Below are positions 1 through 8,861 of a stretch of DNA of 64,000 nt, piece after piece. Position 1 is the first letter of the stretch; the number at the start of each line of letters is the position of its first letter. A program made the translations under genes and the position numbers. The DNA comes from Hyphomicrobiales bacterium (GTDB lineage: Bacteria > Pseudomonadota > Alphaproteobacteria > Rhizobiales > OSC116), in assembly GCA_013214705.1 (NCBI GenBank), contig JABSRZ010000010.1:62001-126000 (forward strand), given 5' to 3'. Under the pieces are notes generated by a model. That model made no database searches, was not told where the DNA came from, and saw only the letters and a list, made by a program, of their open reading frames with translations.

Positions 1-749
1 GTATCGGCATCCAGATAAAAACTCACAAATACACCCGCAACGCTAGAGCCAACCGCCACGACAGATGAAATGAGCAACATGTGGCTAAACCGATTGGTCA
101 ACAAATAGGCAATCGCCCCCGGCGCAATGAGCATAGCGATGACCAATATGACCCCCACGGCTTTGAGCGAGGCAACAATGGTGAGTGACAACGCCACCAG
201 CAACGCATAATGAATGAGCTTAACCGGCAAACCAATGGCGCGGGCATAAGCTTGGTCGAAACAATAGAGTAATAAATCGTGCCGGCGTACCACAATAAGC
301 CCCAGCGTGGCAGCGCATATTATGCCGGTTTCCCATAGATCGGCGGCCTGTACGCCCAAAATATTACCGAATAATATATGGTCTAAATGTATCTCGGGCT
401 GCACTTTAAGGTAAATGACCAAGCCCAAAGCAAACATACCAGAAAATATTATGCCCATAATGGCATCTTCTTTTAGCCGGCTATTGTCTTTAACATATCC
501 GGTGGCCACAGCACAAAACAAGCCTCCGATAAACGCGCCTATCGACAATGGAATGGCCAAAATATAAGCAATAACAATGCCCGGCAACACCGCGTGAGAT
601 ACTGCATCGCCCATTAACGACCAGCCTTTTAACACCAAAAAGCAAGAAAACACCGCACAAACAAGCCCGACCAAAATGGCCATCAGCAACGCCCGTTGCA
701 TAAACGCATATTGCATTGGCTCGGTAAGATATTCGAATAATTCAGCCAT
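1..749 (-). CDS. sitD: Mn/Fe ABC transporter permease SitD-like (3' end cut by window)
   Basis: Reading the minus strand from the ATG at 749 gives a continuous membrane protein ([11 protein letters not shown]...) that runs off the left edge, so the C-terminus is missing. It belongs to the ABC-3 (TroC/TroD, ZnuB) permease family: hydrophobic helices alternate with the conserved stretches GDAVSHAVLPG and LKEDAIMGIIFS, close to the same stretches in the preceding permease ([22 protein letters not shown]). Its start overlaps the stop of that permease by one base, so the two are translationally coupled. Two paralogous permeases with one ATPase and one binding protein is the SitABCD/YfeABCD layout. 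It would form the inner-membrane channel together with SitC. Confidence 0.88.
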   Translation of the reverse strand, partial: MAELFEYLTEPMQYAFMQRALLMAILVGLVCAVFSCFLVLKGWSLMGDAVSHAVLPGIVIAYILAIPLSIGAFIGGLFCAVATGYVKDNSRLKEDAIMGIIFSGMFALGLVIYLKVQPEIHLDHILFGNILGVQAADLWETGIICAATLGLIVVRRHDLLLYCFDQAYARAIGLPVKLIHYALLVALSLTIVASLKAVGVILVIAMLIAPGAIAYLLTNRFSHMLLISSVVAVGSSVAGVFVSFYLDAD

Positions 750-1630
750 TATACCGCCCCTTCGCGAGTTTTGCGTAACAATTCACTGGCTTGCTTAATT
801 TTACGTTTTGCCGCCACAAGCCCATATTTGGGGGCAAAAATAAACGCGATGATGAACACTATGGTCTGCAACAAAATAATGATGCCGCCAGTTGCGCCAT
901 CTAAAAAGAAGCTGATATAAGCGCCAAAGAAACAGGTAATGCTGCCAATCAATGTGCTAACAATCATCAGTTGCCCAAACCTGTCGCACAATAAATAAGC
1001 GGTTGCGCCGGGCGTAACGATGAGGCCGATAACCAATAATGCGCCGACGGTTTGCAGCGCCGCTATGGTGCAGGCGCTTAACAGGGTGAAGAATAATATG
1101 GTTAAAAACTTGGTATTTATGCCAATGGTTTTGGCATGGCTCTCATCGAAAAAAGTCACCATAAGGTCTTTCCAAGTGAATATTAAAATGAAAAAACTAA
1201 TGCCGGCAATGAGCACCATTTGGAAAATGTCTTCATCACTTACGCCCAGAATGTTGCCCAAAACTATATTTTTGACATTCACCGATGTTGGGCTGAGAGA
1301 CACCATAAACAGGCCCAGTGCAAAAAACGAAGTGAAAATTAGCCCGATAATAGCATCTTCTCTTAATTTGGTTTTGGCCTTGATAAAACCCATCGAAGCG
1401 GATGCCAACAGGCCAGAGAAAAACGCCCCAAACACATAGGGTGCGCCAATCATATAGGCCGCAGCCACCCCCGGCACAATAGAATGCGACAAAGCATCGC
1501 CAATGAGCGACCAGCCTTTTAACATTAGATATGATGACAACATAGCGCAAACCGCGCCAATGAATGTGGCGGCAAATATGGCTTTATTCATATAATCATA
1601 TTGAAATGGTAATAATAATTCGTCCATCAT
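749..1630 (-). CDS. sitC: Mn/Fe ABC transporter permease SitC-like
   Basis: A 293-residue ABC-3 family permease with about eight hydrophobic segments. The [11 protein letters not shown] stretch near residue 42 and [11 protein letters not shown] near residue 89 are family hallmarks. The N-terminus [15 protein letters not shown] matches the usual start of TroC/SitC proteins. Its ATG overlaps the ATPase stop by four bases (ATGA), and its own stop overlaps the next permease start by one base, so it sits inside a tightly coupled four-gene operon. A second Met follows the first, and either could be the true start. The role in metal uptake is inferred from family and neighbours. Confidence 0.9.
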   Translation of the reverse strand: MMDELLLPFQYDYMNKAIFAATFIGAVCAMLSSYLMLKGWSLIGDALSHSIVPGVAAAYMIGAPYVFGAFFSGLLASASMGFIKAKTKLREDAIIGLIFTSFFALGLFMVSLSPTSVNVKNIVLGNILGVSDEDIFQMVLIAGISFFILIFTWKDLMVTFFDESHAKTIGINTKFLTILFFTLLSACTIAALQTVGALLVIGLIVTPGATAYLLCDRFGQLMIVSTLIGSITCFFGAYISFFLDGATGGIIILLQTIVFIIAFIFAPKYGLVAAKRKIKQASELLRKTREGAV

Positions 1631-2559
1631 TTTGCCTCAGCTTTTGATGTGGTGATTTTGGCGTCCGCATCAGGTTTGTTGGCAGTTGATGATTTTTTAG
1701 CAGCTGCAGATTTTTGAGTTTTGTTGCCATAAAGCACCAACGGCCGTTCATCATCGGTAATCACCCGCACGCTACGCGTATCATCATCATCATGTAATTC
1801 ATCGCCGCCCAAAGTGAAGTGGCGCAAAACCCCGCCAAAGGTTTTTTCTAAATTTTCTGGGGTGAATACATCGGCGGTTTTGCCGGCATCTAATATGGTG
1901 CGGTTGAGCATGACGGTGTGGTCGCAAAAATCAGGTATTGAGCCCAAATTATGGGTGGCGACCAGCATGAGACGGCCTTCATCGCGCATTTGTTTTAGCA
2001 ATTTCATAATCGCCAATTCTGTTTGCACATCGACCCCAGTAAAAGGTTCATCAAGCAGGATAATTTGGCCTTCTTGGGCGATAGAACGCGCCAAAAACAC
2101 CCGCTTTTTTTGCCCGCCAGACAATTCGCCAATTTGGCGCCGGCTATATTCGGTCATGCCAACTTTTTCGAGCGCGTCGCGCACGGCCAACTTGTCTTTC
2201 TTCTTGGGTATGCGCATGAAATTCATATGCCCAAAACGCCCCATCATCACCACATCTTCGACCAAAACCGGAAAATTCCAATCGACATCTTCTGCCTGCG
2301 GCACATAGGAAACTATATTTTGTTTCAGCGCGGTTAAAACCGGCATACCTGACAAGGTGACGCTGCCTTTAACCGGCTTAACAAACCCCATAATGGATTT
2401 AAATAAAGTTGATTTGCCACTGCCATTGACCCCGACCAAAGCGCAAATGGTGCCAGCACTTAAGCTAAACGAAGCGTCATAAATAGCCGTGTGGCCATTA
2501 TTATAGGTGACGGTGATGTCGTTAACCTCTAGCGAGGGATTGTAGATAAACTTAGCCAT
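1627..2559 (-). CDS. sitB: Mn/Fe ABC transporter ATP-binding protein SitB-like
   Basis: A 310-residue ABC ATPase. Walker [10 protein letters not shown] lies near residue 43, the signature LSGGQKKR near 145, Walker [12 protein letters not shown] near 167 and the switch His in ATHNLG near 202. The strand order and the LVPQ-like Q-loop ([10 protein letters not shown]) fit the metal-uptake (MntB/SitB/TroB) group. The last 60 or so residues are unusual: after an Asp-rich stretch (HDDDDTRS) comes a Lys/Ala/Ser-rich tail that is not part of the ATPase fold and is probably disordered. The gene starts one base inside the end of the binding-protein gene. It powers import through the two downstream permeases. 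Confidence 0.92.
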   Translation of the reverse strand: MAKFIYNPSLEVNDITVTYNNGHTAIYDASFSLSAGTICALVGVNGSGKSTLFKSIMGFVKPVKGSVTLSGMPVLTALKQNIVSYVPQAEDVDWNFPVLVEDVVMMGRFGHMNFMRIPKKKDKLAVRDALEKVGMTEYSRRQIGELSGGQKKRVFLARSIAQEGQIILLDEPFTGVDVQTELAIMKLLKQMRDEGRLMLVATHNLGSIPDFCDHTVMLNRTILDAGKTADVFTPENLEKTFGGVLRHFTLGGDELHDDDDTRSVRVITDDERPLVLYGNKTQKSAAAKKSSTANKPDADAKITTSKAEAK

Positions 2560-3458
2560 TATTGGGTGCCTTCTAAGCCAGTTACAATGGTTTGCACCGT
2601 AACGTTTAGCAGATCTAGATAAGTTGGAACAGCGCCACCGGCGCGGCTTAAACTATCGACATATAATATGCCGCCATATTGTGCGCCAACTTCTTTGGCT
2701 ACCTGTCTGGCGGGCTTGTCTGATATGGTGCTTTCACTAAAAATCACTCCAATATCATGCTTGCGCATTTGGTCAATCACATGCCGAACTTGTTGAGGCG
2801 TGCCTTGTTGGTCGGCATTAATTGGCCATAAAAATAATTGTTTTAGGTCGTAATCGCGGGTTAAATAGCTAAACGCACCTTCGCTGCTAACCAGCCATTT
2901 TTGCGCGTCGTTCAAGGCATCAAATTGGGCTTTAAATGGTGCATGCAGTTTTTGCAGTTTTTGGCTATAGGCTAGGGCATTTTGGTTGTAAATAGCGGCA
3001 TTTTCTGGGTCGAACTTTGCCAAAGCTTTGCGGATATTCTCGACATAGATTAGCCCCATGTTAGGCGACATCCACGCATGTGGGTTAGGTTTGCCGCTAT
3101 ATGGCCCATCCAATATAGACATCGGCTCGATGCCATCGGTGACGATGATGGACGGCACATCCGAAACATTTTCGAAAAATTTCTCGAACCATAATTCTAA
3201 ATTCATCCCGTTCCATAACACCAGATCGGCTTTTTGGGCTTTGACAATGTCGCGCGGGGTGGGTTGGTAATTGTGAATCTCTGCACCGGCTTTGGTGATG
3301 GAGACCACGTCCGCAGCGTCGCCCGCAACATTTTGGGCGATGTCTTGAATGACGGTGAAGGTGGTGACCACCTTAAATTTGGCCATGGCGGTTTGCACGC
3401 CAAAACCAAGGGTTAAAGCGATAATAGGCAGGCTGATAAAATGTTTAATAGGGTTCAT
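2559..3458 (-). CDS. sitA: Periplasmic Mn/Fe-binding protein SitA-like
   Basis: A 299-residue cluster A-I (TroA/SitA/YfeA) solute-binding protein with a signal peptide ending around AMA-KF (residue 26). The expected metal ligands are visible: His in [10 protein letters not shown], His in NPHAWMSP, Glu in SSEGAFSYL and Asp in YVDSLS. Glu at the third position, rather than His, is the Mn/Fe type. There is no His-rich loop, which argues against a ZnuA-type zinc protein. It is the first gene of the sit operon and follows a promoter-like sequence. I could not find a convincing Fur or Mur box, so metal control is unproven. Confidence 0.92.
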   Translation of the reverse strand: MNPIKHFISLPIIALTLGFGVQTAMAKFKVVTTFTVIQDIAQNVAGDAADVVSITKAGAEIHNYQPTPRDIVKAQKADLVLWNGMNLELWFEKFFENVSDVPSIIVTDGIEPMSILDGPYSGKPNPHAWMSPNMGLIYVENIRKALAKFDPENAAIYNQNALAYSQKLQKLHAPFKAQFDALNDAQKWLVSSEGAFSYLTRDYDLKQLFLWPINADQQGTPQQVRHVIDQMRKHDIGVIFSESTISDKPARQVAKEVGAQYGGILYVDSLSRAGGAVPTYLDLLNVTVQTIVTGLEGTQ

Positions 3459-3491
3459 ATTTGGCTCTAGTTAATAATGGTTCTTAAAATC

Positions 3492-3520
3492 AATATCACT
3501 TGAATGGATTAAAAAGTCAA
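3492..3520 (-). promoter_or_regulatory. Putative sigma-70 promoter for sitABCD
   Basis: On the minus strand a TTGACT -35 element (complement of 3515-3520) and a GATATT -10 element (complement of 3492-3497) are separated by exactly 17 bp, with the sitA start about 34 bp downstream of the -10. Matches and spacing are good, but this is pattern reading only. Confidence 0.45.
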
Positions 3521-3575
3521 AGGAGATTCGGCACTTACCACCAGTTTTTTTAAAGTTTCTAAGAAGTATTAGCAA

Positions 3576-4109
3576 TTAGATACCATCGACGGCATCTATT
3601 TGTAATGATTGGAGCCAGCGGCTAAGGCGTTTAAAATTCACCCCCAAATCACCATTACCCATTTGACTTTGGCTATAAATGGCCAAGGTTGAGCGGTTGT
3701 TTTTAAGTGGTATTATTTTAAGCCTAATCGAGTCTGGGAACCGCATTAAGGGTGTATATTGCACAAACCGATATTCTAATTTTTTATCGTCTTGTGCCAC
3801 TTGTATGGTTAGTGGTTCAGCCAAAATTAGCTTTAATATGTTTGATTTTAACTCGACCGCAGACAAGCTGAAAACCGGGGTTCGCTTGTATTTTTTGGCA
3901 TTTGTGCAATAATCTTGCGGGCAAAATAGCGCGTGGTTGGGTTTTTTAGTCGGGGTAAAGGTTGTAAAATCCACCGCGCCTAGATCGGCCTGTCCATAAA
4001 ATAATAGCCAAGTTTTTTCGCGTCCATAGGCAAAAAATATGAGGACCATTAGCAATAATGCGCCAATAAAATAAATAATAAATTCCACTAAAAATCTCCG
4101 TTTTTTCAT
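3576..4109 (-). CDS. DUF1499 family membrane-anchored protein
   Basis: A 177-residue protein with one N-terminal hydrophobic helix (residues 8-28) followed by a DUF1499 domain. Recognisable family features are LxAEPLTIQVAQDD, the RFPDSIRLKIIPL stretch, and the ending SQSQMGNGDLGVNFKRLSRWL, equivalent to the SRVGxSDLGVNxxRI signature. The function of the family is unknown, and the protein is probably held at the inner membrane facing the periplasm. It stands alone between the sit operon and the AcoR-like regulator, on the same strand as both, with 117 bp between its stop and the sitA start. Confidence 0.8.
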   Translation of the reverse strand: MKKRRFLVEFIIYFIGALLLMVLIFFAYGREKTWLLFYGQADLGAVDFTTFTPTKKPNHALFCPQDYCTNAKKYKRTPVFSLSAVELKSNILKLILAEPLTIQVAQDDKKLEYRFVQYTPLMRFPDSIRLKIIPLKNNRSTLAIYSQSQMGNGDLGVNFKRLSRWLQSLQIDAVDGI

Positions 4110-4276
4110 AAATCATTATAGGAATATTGCCGCGAGGCTCAATATATTTATGCTATTTTTGTGGGGTTAGGTGACTTGATTAACGGTTTAGTTAGGCTTA
4201 AAATATGGCCCAGATTGGATGTAGAGAAAATTTCGCGGCGACAATGATGAAAATATATTGAGTTGAATATCCGCCT

Positions 4277-6241
4277 CTATGTGATGTTGAAACGTTTTAA
4301 CTTGCTGTATAATGTATTGCGGCTAATGCGCAGTTCGCGTGCGGCTTTGGATATATTATGACCGCAGTTTTTAAGCATATTTTGCAGCACGATTTTTTCG
4401 CCTGCATCAAAACTCATCAGCAAATTATTTTGCCCGCTTTCGGCATTGCTTTTCGTGTCGCCATCGCTGTCTTTGTGCCAAAACTCGGGCGGCAAATCTT
4501 TCAACAAAATTTTATCATCATCGCAAATTAACGATGAGACTTTCAATATCTGGTATAATTGGCGAATGTTGCCTTGCCACCGATGATGGTTAAATACCTG
4601 CCACACTGCATCGCTAATGCTGATCTGCTGATCGGGGAATTCACGTTTCAAAATGGCCTTCACCACAGCCACAAAATCATCTCTTTCGCATAGATTTGGC
4701 AATGTGATAGCCAGACCGTTCAACCGGTAATATAAATCACTTCTGAATTTTCCGGCTTCAACCATTTGAGTCAAATCTTGGTCTGAGGACGCGATAAGGC
4801 GAATGTCTATGGTTTTATATTCAGAGCCGCCAACCGGGCAAACTTGTTTTTCTTCCAGCGCTCGCAATAACCGGGTTTGGAGCACCATCGGTAGAGCATC
4901 AATTTCATTCAAAAATAAATAACCGCCATTTGCCGCCACTAATTTGCCGTTATAATCAATGGTTTTTGCGCCAATAAACCCAGCGACCGCGCGGCCAAAC
5001 AACTCGGTTTCAACCTGCTGCGGCGCTATAGTTGCGCAATTTATAGCCACAAATGGCATGGCCGCGCGTTGGCTATGGTTATGAATGGCTCTGGCCATCC
5101 ACTCTTTACCGGTGCCAATTTCACCTTGTAGCAAAATCGGCACATCGTGGGAGATAATTTTTTTAATCTTTTCAATATAGCCAGATATAACTGTGTCGCC
5201 TAAATTAATGTCATCAAAACTGATGTTGGTTTTGACTAAACTGAGAGGCGTGGACGGCAGTGGGTTAGGTTGTTCCGCAGCTTGTGAGACGCCTTGTAAC
5301 CGCGCAAAGCTGGTTTTGGCTTTGGCAAAATAGCGGCCACCACGATGGTCACTTAATTCGAAGTGTCGGTGGTTTGCAAACAACATATGATCGACCAACG
5401 GGGTGATTTCGCTGTCAAACAAATCGGTGAACAGCCTTTTGTTCAGCGAAAGTTTAGACAGACCAAATTGTTCCATAGCGTTTTTATTGGCGGCTATTAA
5501 CACCCCGTAAAAATCAAATACCAATATTATTTTGCCTAACCATCCGGGTTTTCGGCCGTTGGTACAAAGCTCGACAATAATATCTTGATGGAAATTATGG
5601 CTGAATAACTCATTTTCGATATGTTCGACACTCATTTTTATCAGCGCCAATGTATGTCCGATATTGTGTTCATGATCGGCAGTAATGGTAAGCACGCCCA
5701 ATATATCGCCGAACGGATCGTGTATCGGCACGGCTGAGCAGCTAAAGCCTGAGTTTGAATTTAGATAATGTTCACTACCTCGAATTGAGACCGAGCGGTT
5801 CTCGGCAATTGCCGTGCCGATGCCATTTGTGCCTTTGTCAGCTTCGCCCCATTTGGCTCCAAGGGTGATCAAAACTTGTTCGGCCCGCGCCACAAAGCCT
5901 TCATCACCCATTTGTTCCAATATCACGCCATTTTTATCGGCCAGCAATATCATATTTCCAGCGCCTTTAATGAGCTGGTATAAGCGGTTAATTTCGGGGC
6001 TGGACAAATCTATAATCGCACGGTTGGCATCTAATATGTCGGTTAACTGGTCGGTTTCGAAGAAACTGTCGTCAATAAAATCTTCAACATATATGCCATT
6101 GTCGAACGAACGTTGCCACGATTGAAATATAGACGGGCTTACCGGTATATTTGAAGTGGTGGCAATGACACCGGGTTTGGCGAAAGCATTGGCCTTAAAA
6201 ATGGATTTTTTAAATTCCATAATTTTGCTTTGCGGCGCCAT
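4277..6241 (-). CDS. AcoR-like GAF / AAA+ / Fis regulator with altered sigma-54 contact loop
   Basis: The start at 6241 is preferred because GGGAGGAATTA precedes that ATG, whereas an upstream in-frame ATG lacks a ribosome site. An N-terminal GAF sensor has the AcoR hallmark KGTNGIGTAI and GFSCSAVPIHDPFG. A central AAA+ domain with Walker A GEIGTGKE follows, then a C-terminal Fis-type helix-turn-helix (ISKAARELRISRNTLYSKL). The family normally activates sigma-54 promoters. Here the GAFTGA loop reads AGFIGA, losing the Thr that touches sigma-54, and Walker B LFLDEI reads LFLNEI. The Arg-finger region FRSDLYYRL is kept. It may therefore act with another sigma factor or as a repressor. Its targets are unknown, and no acetoin genes are nearby. 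Confidence 0.85.
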   Translation of the reverse strand: MAPQSKIMEFKKSIFKANAFAKPGVIATTSNIPVSPSIFQSWQRSFDNGIYVEDFIDDSFFETDQLTDILDANRAIIDLSSPEINRLYQLIKGAGNMILLADKNGVILEQMGDEGFVARAEQVLITLGAKWGEADKGTNGIGTAIAENRSVSIRGSEHYLNSNSGFSCSAVPIHDPFGDILGVLTITADHEHNIGHTLALIKMSVEHIENELFSHNFHQDIIVELCTNGRKPGWLGKIILVFDFYGVLIAANKNAMEQFGLSKLSLNKRLFTDLFDSEITPLVDHMLFANHRHFELSDHRGGRYFAKAKTSFARLQGVSQAAEQPNPLPSTPLSLVKTNISFDDINLGDTVISGYIEKIKKIISHDVPILLQGEIGTGKEWMARAIHNHSQRAAMPFVAINCATIAPQQVETELFGRAVAGFIGAKTIDYNGKLVAANGGYLFLNEIDALPMVLQTRLLRALEEKQVCPVGGSEYKTIDIRLIASSDQDLTQMVEAGKFRSDLYYRLNGLAITLPNLCERDDFVAVVKAILKREFPDQQISISDAVWQVFNHHRWQGNIRQLYQILKVSSLICDDDKILLKDLPPEFWHKDSDGDTKSNAESGQNNLLMSFDAGEKIVLQNMLKNCGHNISKAARELRISRNTLYSKLKRFNIT

Positions 6242-6379
6242 TAATTCCTCCCCAGGTTTAATATTATGCAAATTTATCACTTTTTATTCATGAAAAGTCA
6301 ACCAAAATGGCAATAAACGACTGATTTTATTAATGCTAATAAATTTGGTTAACTATACTTAAGTCTTGGCTAGCTGGCT

Positions 6380-6393
6380 CTGATCTGGATCAA
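6380..6393. promoter_or_regulatory. FNR/CRP-type half-palindromic site
   Basis: CTGATCTGGATCAA contains TGATC and GATCA arms around two bases. This resembles the FNR consensus TTGAT-N4-ATCAA with one mismatch at the first base. It lies in the divergent spacer between the AcoR-like gene and the LprI-like gene, about 64 bp upstream of the latter. A short site such as this can occur by chance. Confidence 0.35.
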
Positions 6394-6456
6394 AATTAAA
6401 TATCTATTTATATAATTGTAATGCTCTATCATTAGGTATTTCACTAGGGGATTATT

Positions 6457-6876
6457 ATGATTAAGTTGCTTTTAAAGGCTAGTTTGGCCGGTCTATTTTT
6501 GGTTTTTGGCCTAGCGAATGGCCACGCGGCCGATGAACCGCAAGTGAATTGTGCTGACCCAACTAACCAGTATGAAATGAATTATTGCGCAAAATTAGCC
6601 TATGAATATGCAGATGAAGATTTGAATTTTGATTACAGCAACGCCAGAACAGCGATGATCGAAATTGATACATATTTGCAGCCAGAACTTTTTGGCGCAA
6701 AACAAGCTTTATTGGATGCCCAGCGCGCGTGGATTAAATATCGTGATCTTGCCTGTTCTGCCGAAGGTTTTTTGGTGCGTGGCGGCTCTATGGAAGGTTT
6801 GATTGTGGGCAATTGTCTTGAGCGTTTAACCCGCCAGCGTAGTGAAGACTTGCGCCGCATATTTGAAATGAACTGA
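6457..6876 (+). CDS. LprI-like (DUF1311) periplasmic protein
   Basis: A 139-residue exported protein with a signal peptide (cut near GHA-ADEP, residue 25). It is followed by the DUF1311/LprI pattern: QYEMNYCAKLAYEYADEDLN, LLDAQRAWIKYRDLAC, a glycine-rich GGSMEG and CLERLTRQRSEDL. Four Cys residues in the mature part probably form disulfides. Some family members inhibit lysozyme (LprI of Mycobacterium) but most are uncharacterised. AGGGG lies 9 bp ahead of the ATG. The gene is monocistronic and ends in a strong terminator. Confidence 0.82.
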   Translation: MIKLLLKASLAGLFLVFGLANGHAADEPQVNCADPTNQYEMNYCAKLAYEYADEDLNFDYSNARTAMIEIDTYLQPELFGAKQALLDAQRAWIKYRDLACSAEGFLVRGGSMEGLIVGNCLERLTRQRSEDLRRIFEMN

Positions 6877-6912
6877 GCCCCTAAACCACAACCAACATGT
6901 GATAAAAGCCCA

Positions 6913-6943
6913 ATAAAAGCCCTTGGCAGGGCTTTTATTTTTG
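6913..6943 (+). terminator. Rho-independent terminator
   Basis: A perfect 10-bp stem (ATAAAAGCCC / GGGCTTTTAT) with a six-base loop is followed by a T-rich run, 36 bp after the LprI-like stop codon. It could also stop transcription arriving from the convergent gene on the right. Confidence 0.88.
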
Positions 6944-6972
6944 CTATTTACTTAAGCTTTATTTAGCAAAAG

Positions 6973-7221
6973 TCATTCGCTCCAAGCTAAGCGCACATCG
7001 GCTTTTAATGAGCGTGCATACAACGCCTCCGAAGCGCGGATATTGGGCGTATGTTCGCTAAGCGCGGCTAGGTTGATGCCAGTTTGAGCACCCGGAGACA
7101 CCGTACCGATATAATATTGTAAGGCGTTAGAATGGCTCTGGTTTTGCAGGATAATTGCACCGGTAGCGCCGGTCACCTGTTGCCAGCTCGTGCCTTGGGT
7201 TATGTCTTGTTCGCCGGTCAT
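6973..7221 (-). CDS. Small protein of unknown function, phage-structural-like
   Basis: An 82-residue frame beginning MTGEQDITQGTSWQQV. The start at 7221 is chosen because AAAGGA precedes it by 9 bp. I do not recognise the family with confidence. The Gly/Thr-rich beta-type composition and the ending LYARSLKADVRLAWSE resemble small repeat domains of phage structural proteins (the xWARSxSGTxxLxVxE pattern), but no other phage gene is nearby. There is no signal peptide or membrane segment. It is convergent with the LprI-like gene. Confidence 0.5.
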   Translation of the reverse strand: MTGEQDITQGTSWQQVTGATGAIILQNQSHSNALQYYIGTVSPGAQTGINLAALSEHTPNIRASEALYARSLKADVRLAWSE

Positions 7222-7314
7222 AATTAATTCCTTTCTATGGTTACATATAAAGGACATCTTAATTAACATTTGCCGCACGGGGATTAATTTAGAATTTTAA
7301 ACCACATCATGGCT

Positions 7315-7845
7315 TCAAACCACATCGTCATTTTCAGCGCCACGTTTTTTGCCGGTAACCATCGCCCTGGCTAAATTTTCTTTGTGCTTCCAGCCGACAT
7401 ATAACACCGCCACAAGGTGAATTAACACCAAAATAAGCGTGAGGTTAGCGGCGGTTTCGTGCACAGATTCAACCCAGCCGGCCTTGGCATATTGGGCCAA
7501 GGTTAACATCCAACCGGTAAATGCGGTGGCGGCAATTGTAGCTAACAAAGCCAAAATCATCGCTGCACCGGCAGGATTATGGCCTAAATAGCGTTTTTCT
7601 TTGCCAGCTAACATGGCCAACATAAATGTCATAACCGTGGCAGGGCCTTTGACAAATTGTGAAAACTTTGCATAACGAGGGCCAATTAAACCCCAGACCA
7701 AACGAAAGGCTATAAGTGCCGCCGCCGCATAGCCAGCCCAGTGGTGAAGGGCATCAAAACTTTCGGCGGTAAACCAAGCAATGGCAAAACTCGCCACCAA
7801 ACCCCAGTGAAAGATTCTAACCAACGGATCCCATATTTTAACCAT
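7315..7845 (-). CDS. Cytochrome b561 family protein
   Basis: A 176-residue, four-helix b-type cytochrome of the prokaryotic b561 / Ni-Fe-hydrogenase cytochrome-b group. It starts with the typical MVKIWDPLVRIFHWGL. Candidate haem ligands are His in RIFHW, LHHWAGY, ESVHETAANL and LVLIHLVAV. It would carry electrons in the inner membrane, often accepting them from quinol or a soluble cytochrome partner. No partner gene is adjacent, so its redox partner is unknown. The Arg/Glu-rich C-terminal tail is cytoplasmic. It is apparently monocistronic. Confidence 0.88.
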   Translation of the reverse strand: MVKIWDPLVRIFHWGLVASFAIAWFTAESFDALHHWAGYAAAALIAFRLVWGLIGPRYAKFSQFVKGPATVMTFMLAMLAGKEKRYLGHNPAGAAMILALLATIAATAFTGWMLTLAQYAKAGWVESVHETAANLTLILVLIHLVAVLYVGWKHKENLARAMVTGKKRGAENDDVV

Positions 7846-7991
7846 TTTAAAGCCCTCTTTTTGTTACAAACTATAGGACCAACTGCATAGGATCAAGTAT
7901 TTGTTATTTCGGTTAAGTTAAATTTGTTAACTGACAGTAAACGAAGTTTTTCTACAAATAACTTTGGGGGGATGAATAAAGAGAGCTGCAT

Positions 7992-8429
7992 ATGACCCAA
8001 AACCTTCGATTGGTTAATTATTTCATTAGTAAATTTTATCGCAATAGAACCCTTGAATTAGAGCATATCGCTGCGTATGATTTTGAATTTATTCTGCATT
8101 CTGATGAGCCGATAAACTTTGAATCTTATGCACAACGAACCAACCTTTTGGCCAGATGCTGTAAACTGCAATTGTCTGATCCGGTTTCTGATGATGACAT
8201 TTTATTCGTCTCTAAATTTGAGATGGAAGTGCCAAGGGCTGGCAATGACAGCCTATTTGCAACCGGCACAAATAATTTTACTGTGGCCAATGGCCTGTTG
8301 ACCAAAGTGACTGTGGATTACCACCAAACCCAAGCAGAGTTTGCCCAAATTAAAGCCGCATTGTTAGAAAATGACAAAATTTTAACCGCCTCGGTTGATG
8401 AAGATGATAACGATTTAAAATTTGTCTAA
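7992..8429 (+). CDS. Hypothetical acidic protein, possibly NTF2-like
   Basis: A 145-residue soluble protein that I do not recognise by family. The second half (ATGTNNFTVANGLLTKVTVDYHQTQAEF) has the strand pattern with a central G-x-I/L-x-x-V turn seen in NTF2/SnoaL-like domains, but the conserved sequence is too weak to assign. The last ten residues are very acidic (VDEDDNDL). It has no export signal. It stands alone, with AT-rich spacers on both sides. Confidence 0.55.
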   Translation: MTQNLRLVNYFISKFYRNRTLELEHIAAYDFEFILHSDEPINFESYAQRTNLLARCCKLQLSDPVSDDDILFVSKFEMEVPRAGNDSLFATGTNNFTVANGLLTKVTVDYHQTQAEFAQIKAALLENDKILTASVDEDDNDLKFV

Positions 8430-8519
8430 ATGCTGCTTCGTAGCCACCTAAAATATTAAGCGTTAAGGTTAAGAATAAGTTGCGCTACCCTTTAAGTCTA
8501 ATTCGGCTACCGTGCTGTT

Positions 8520-8732
8520 ATGACCTATAAAATTACAAATTATTTAAGACAACTAGCAAAATATGATTTTGGCCTTGTCATTATTAGTTTATGTGCTTTG
8601 GCGTTTTTTATTCACGCCGTGCCAACCACCATTGACTGGCTAATAGCCACCATTGGCAGTTTGGCTTTTTATGCCATTTTACTGCCATTCTGTTTGGCAT
8701 TGGGTTGGGCATATAATAAAATCAGCGCTTAA
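8520..8732 (+). CDS. Small two-helix membrane protein, unknown
   Basis: A 70-residue frame with two hydrophobic segments (about residues 18-33 and 39-63) and a short charged N-terminus. No family is recognised. No strong ribosome site precedes the ATG (the upstream bases are CGTGCTGTT). The consistent membrane pattern makes it a plausible real gene rather than a chance frame, but the support is limited. Confidence 0.45.
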   Translation: MTYKITNYLRQLAKYDFGLVIISLCALAFFIHAVPTTIDWLIATIGSLAFYAILLPFCLALGWAYNKISA

Positions 8733-8861
8733 CGACTTATGTTACAACCCATAATTTAGCCAGACATTTTATACCATTGCCCAGCCAAATCACGCGCCAA
8801 ATCATGCACCAAACCACGCGGTTAATTATGCTGTGATGAGACGAGTGGGGCGCAATGCGGC

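Noticed and set aside
2559-3458. Zinc-type (ZnuA) assignment for the binding protein
   Set aside because: The third metal ligand is Glu (SSEGAFSYL) and no His-rich loop is present; two permease genes accompany it. This is the Mn/Fe SitABCD pattern.
3459-3575. Fur or Mur operator upstream of sitA
   Set aside because: No adequate palindrome was visible; only a sigma-70-like promoter could be supported.
6242-6456. Sigma-54 (-24/-12) promoter near the AcoR-like gene
   Set aside because: No TGGCAC-N5-TTGCA-like sequence was seen in the spacer, in keeping with the altered sigma-54 contact loop of the regulator.
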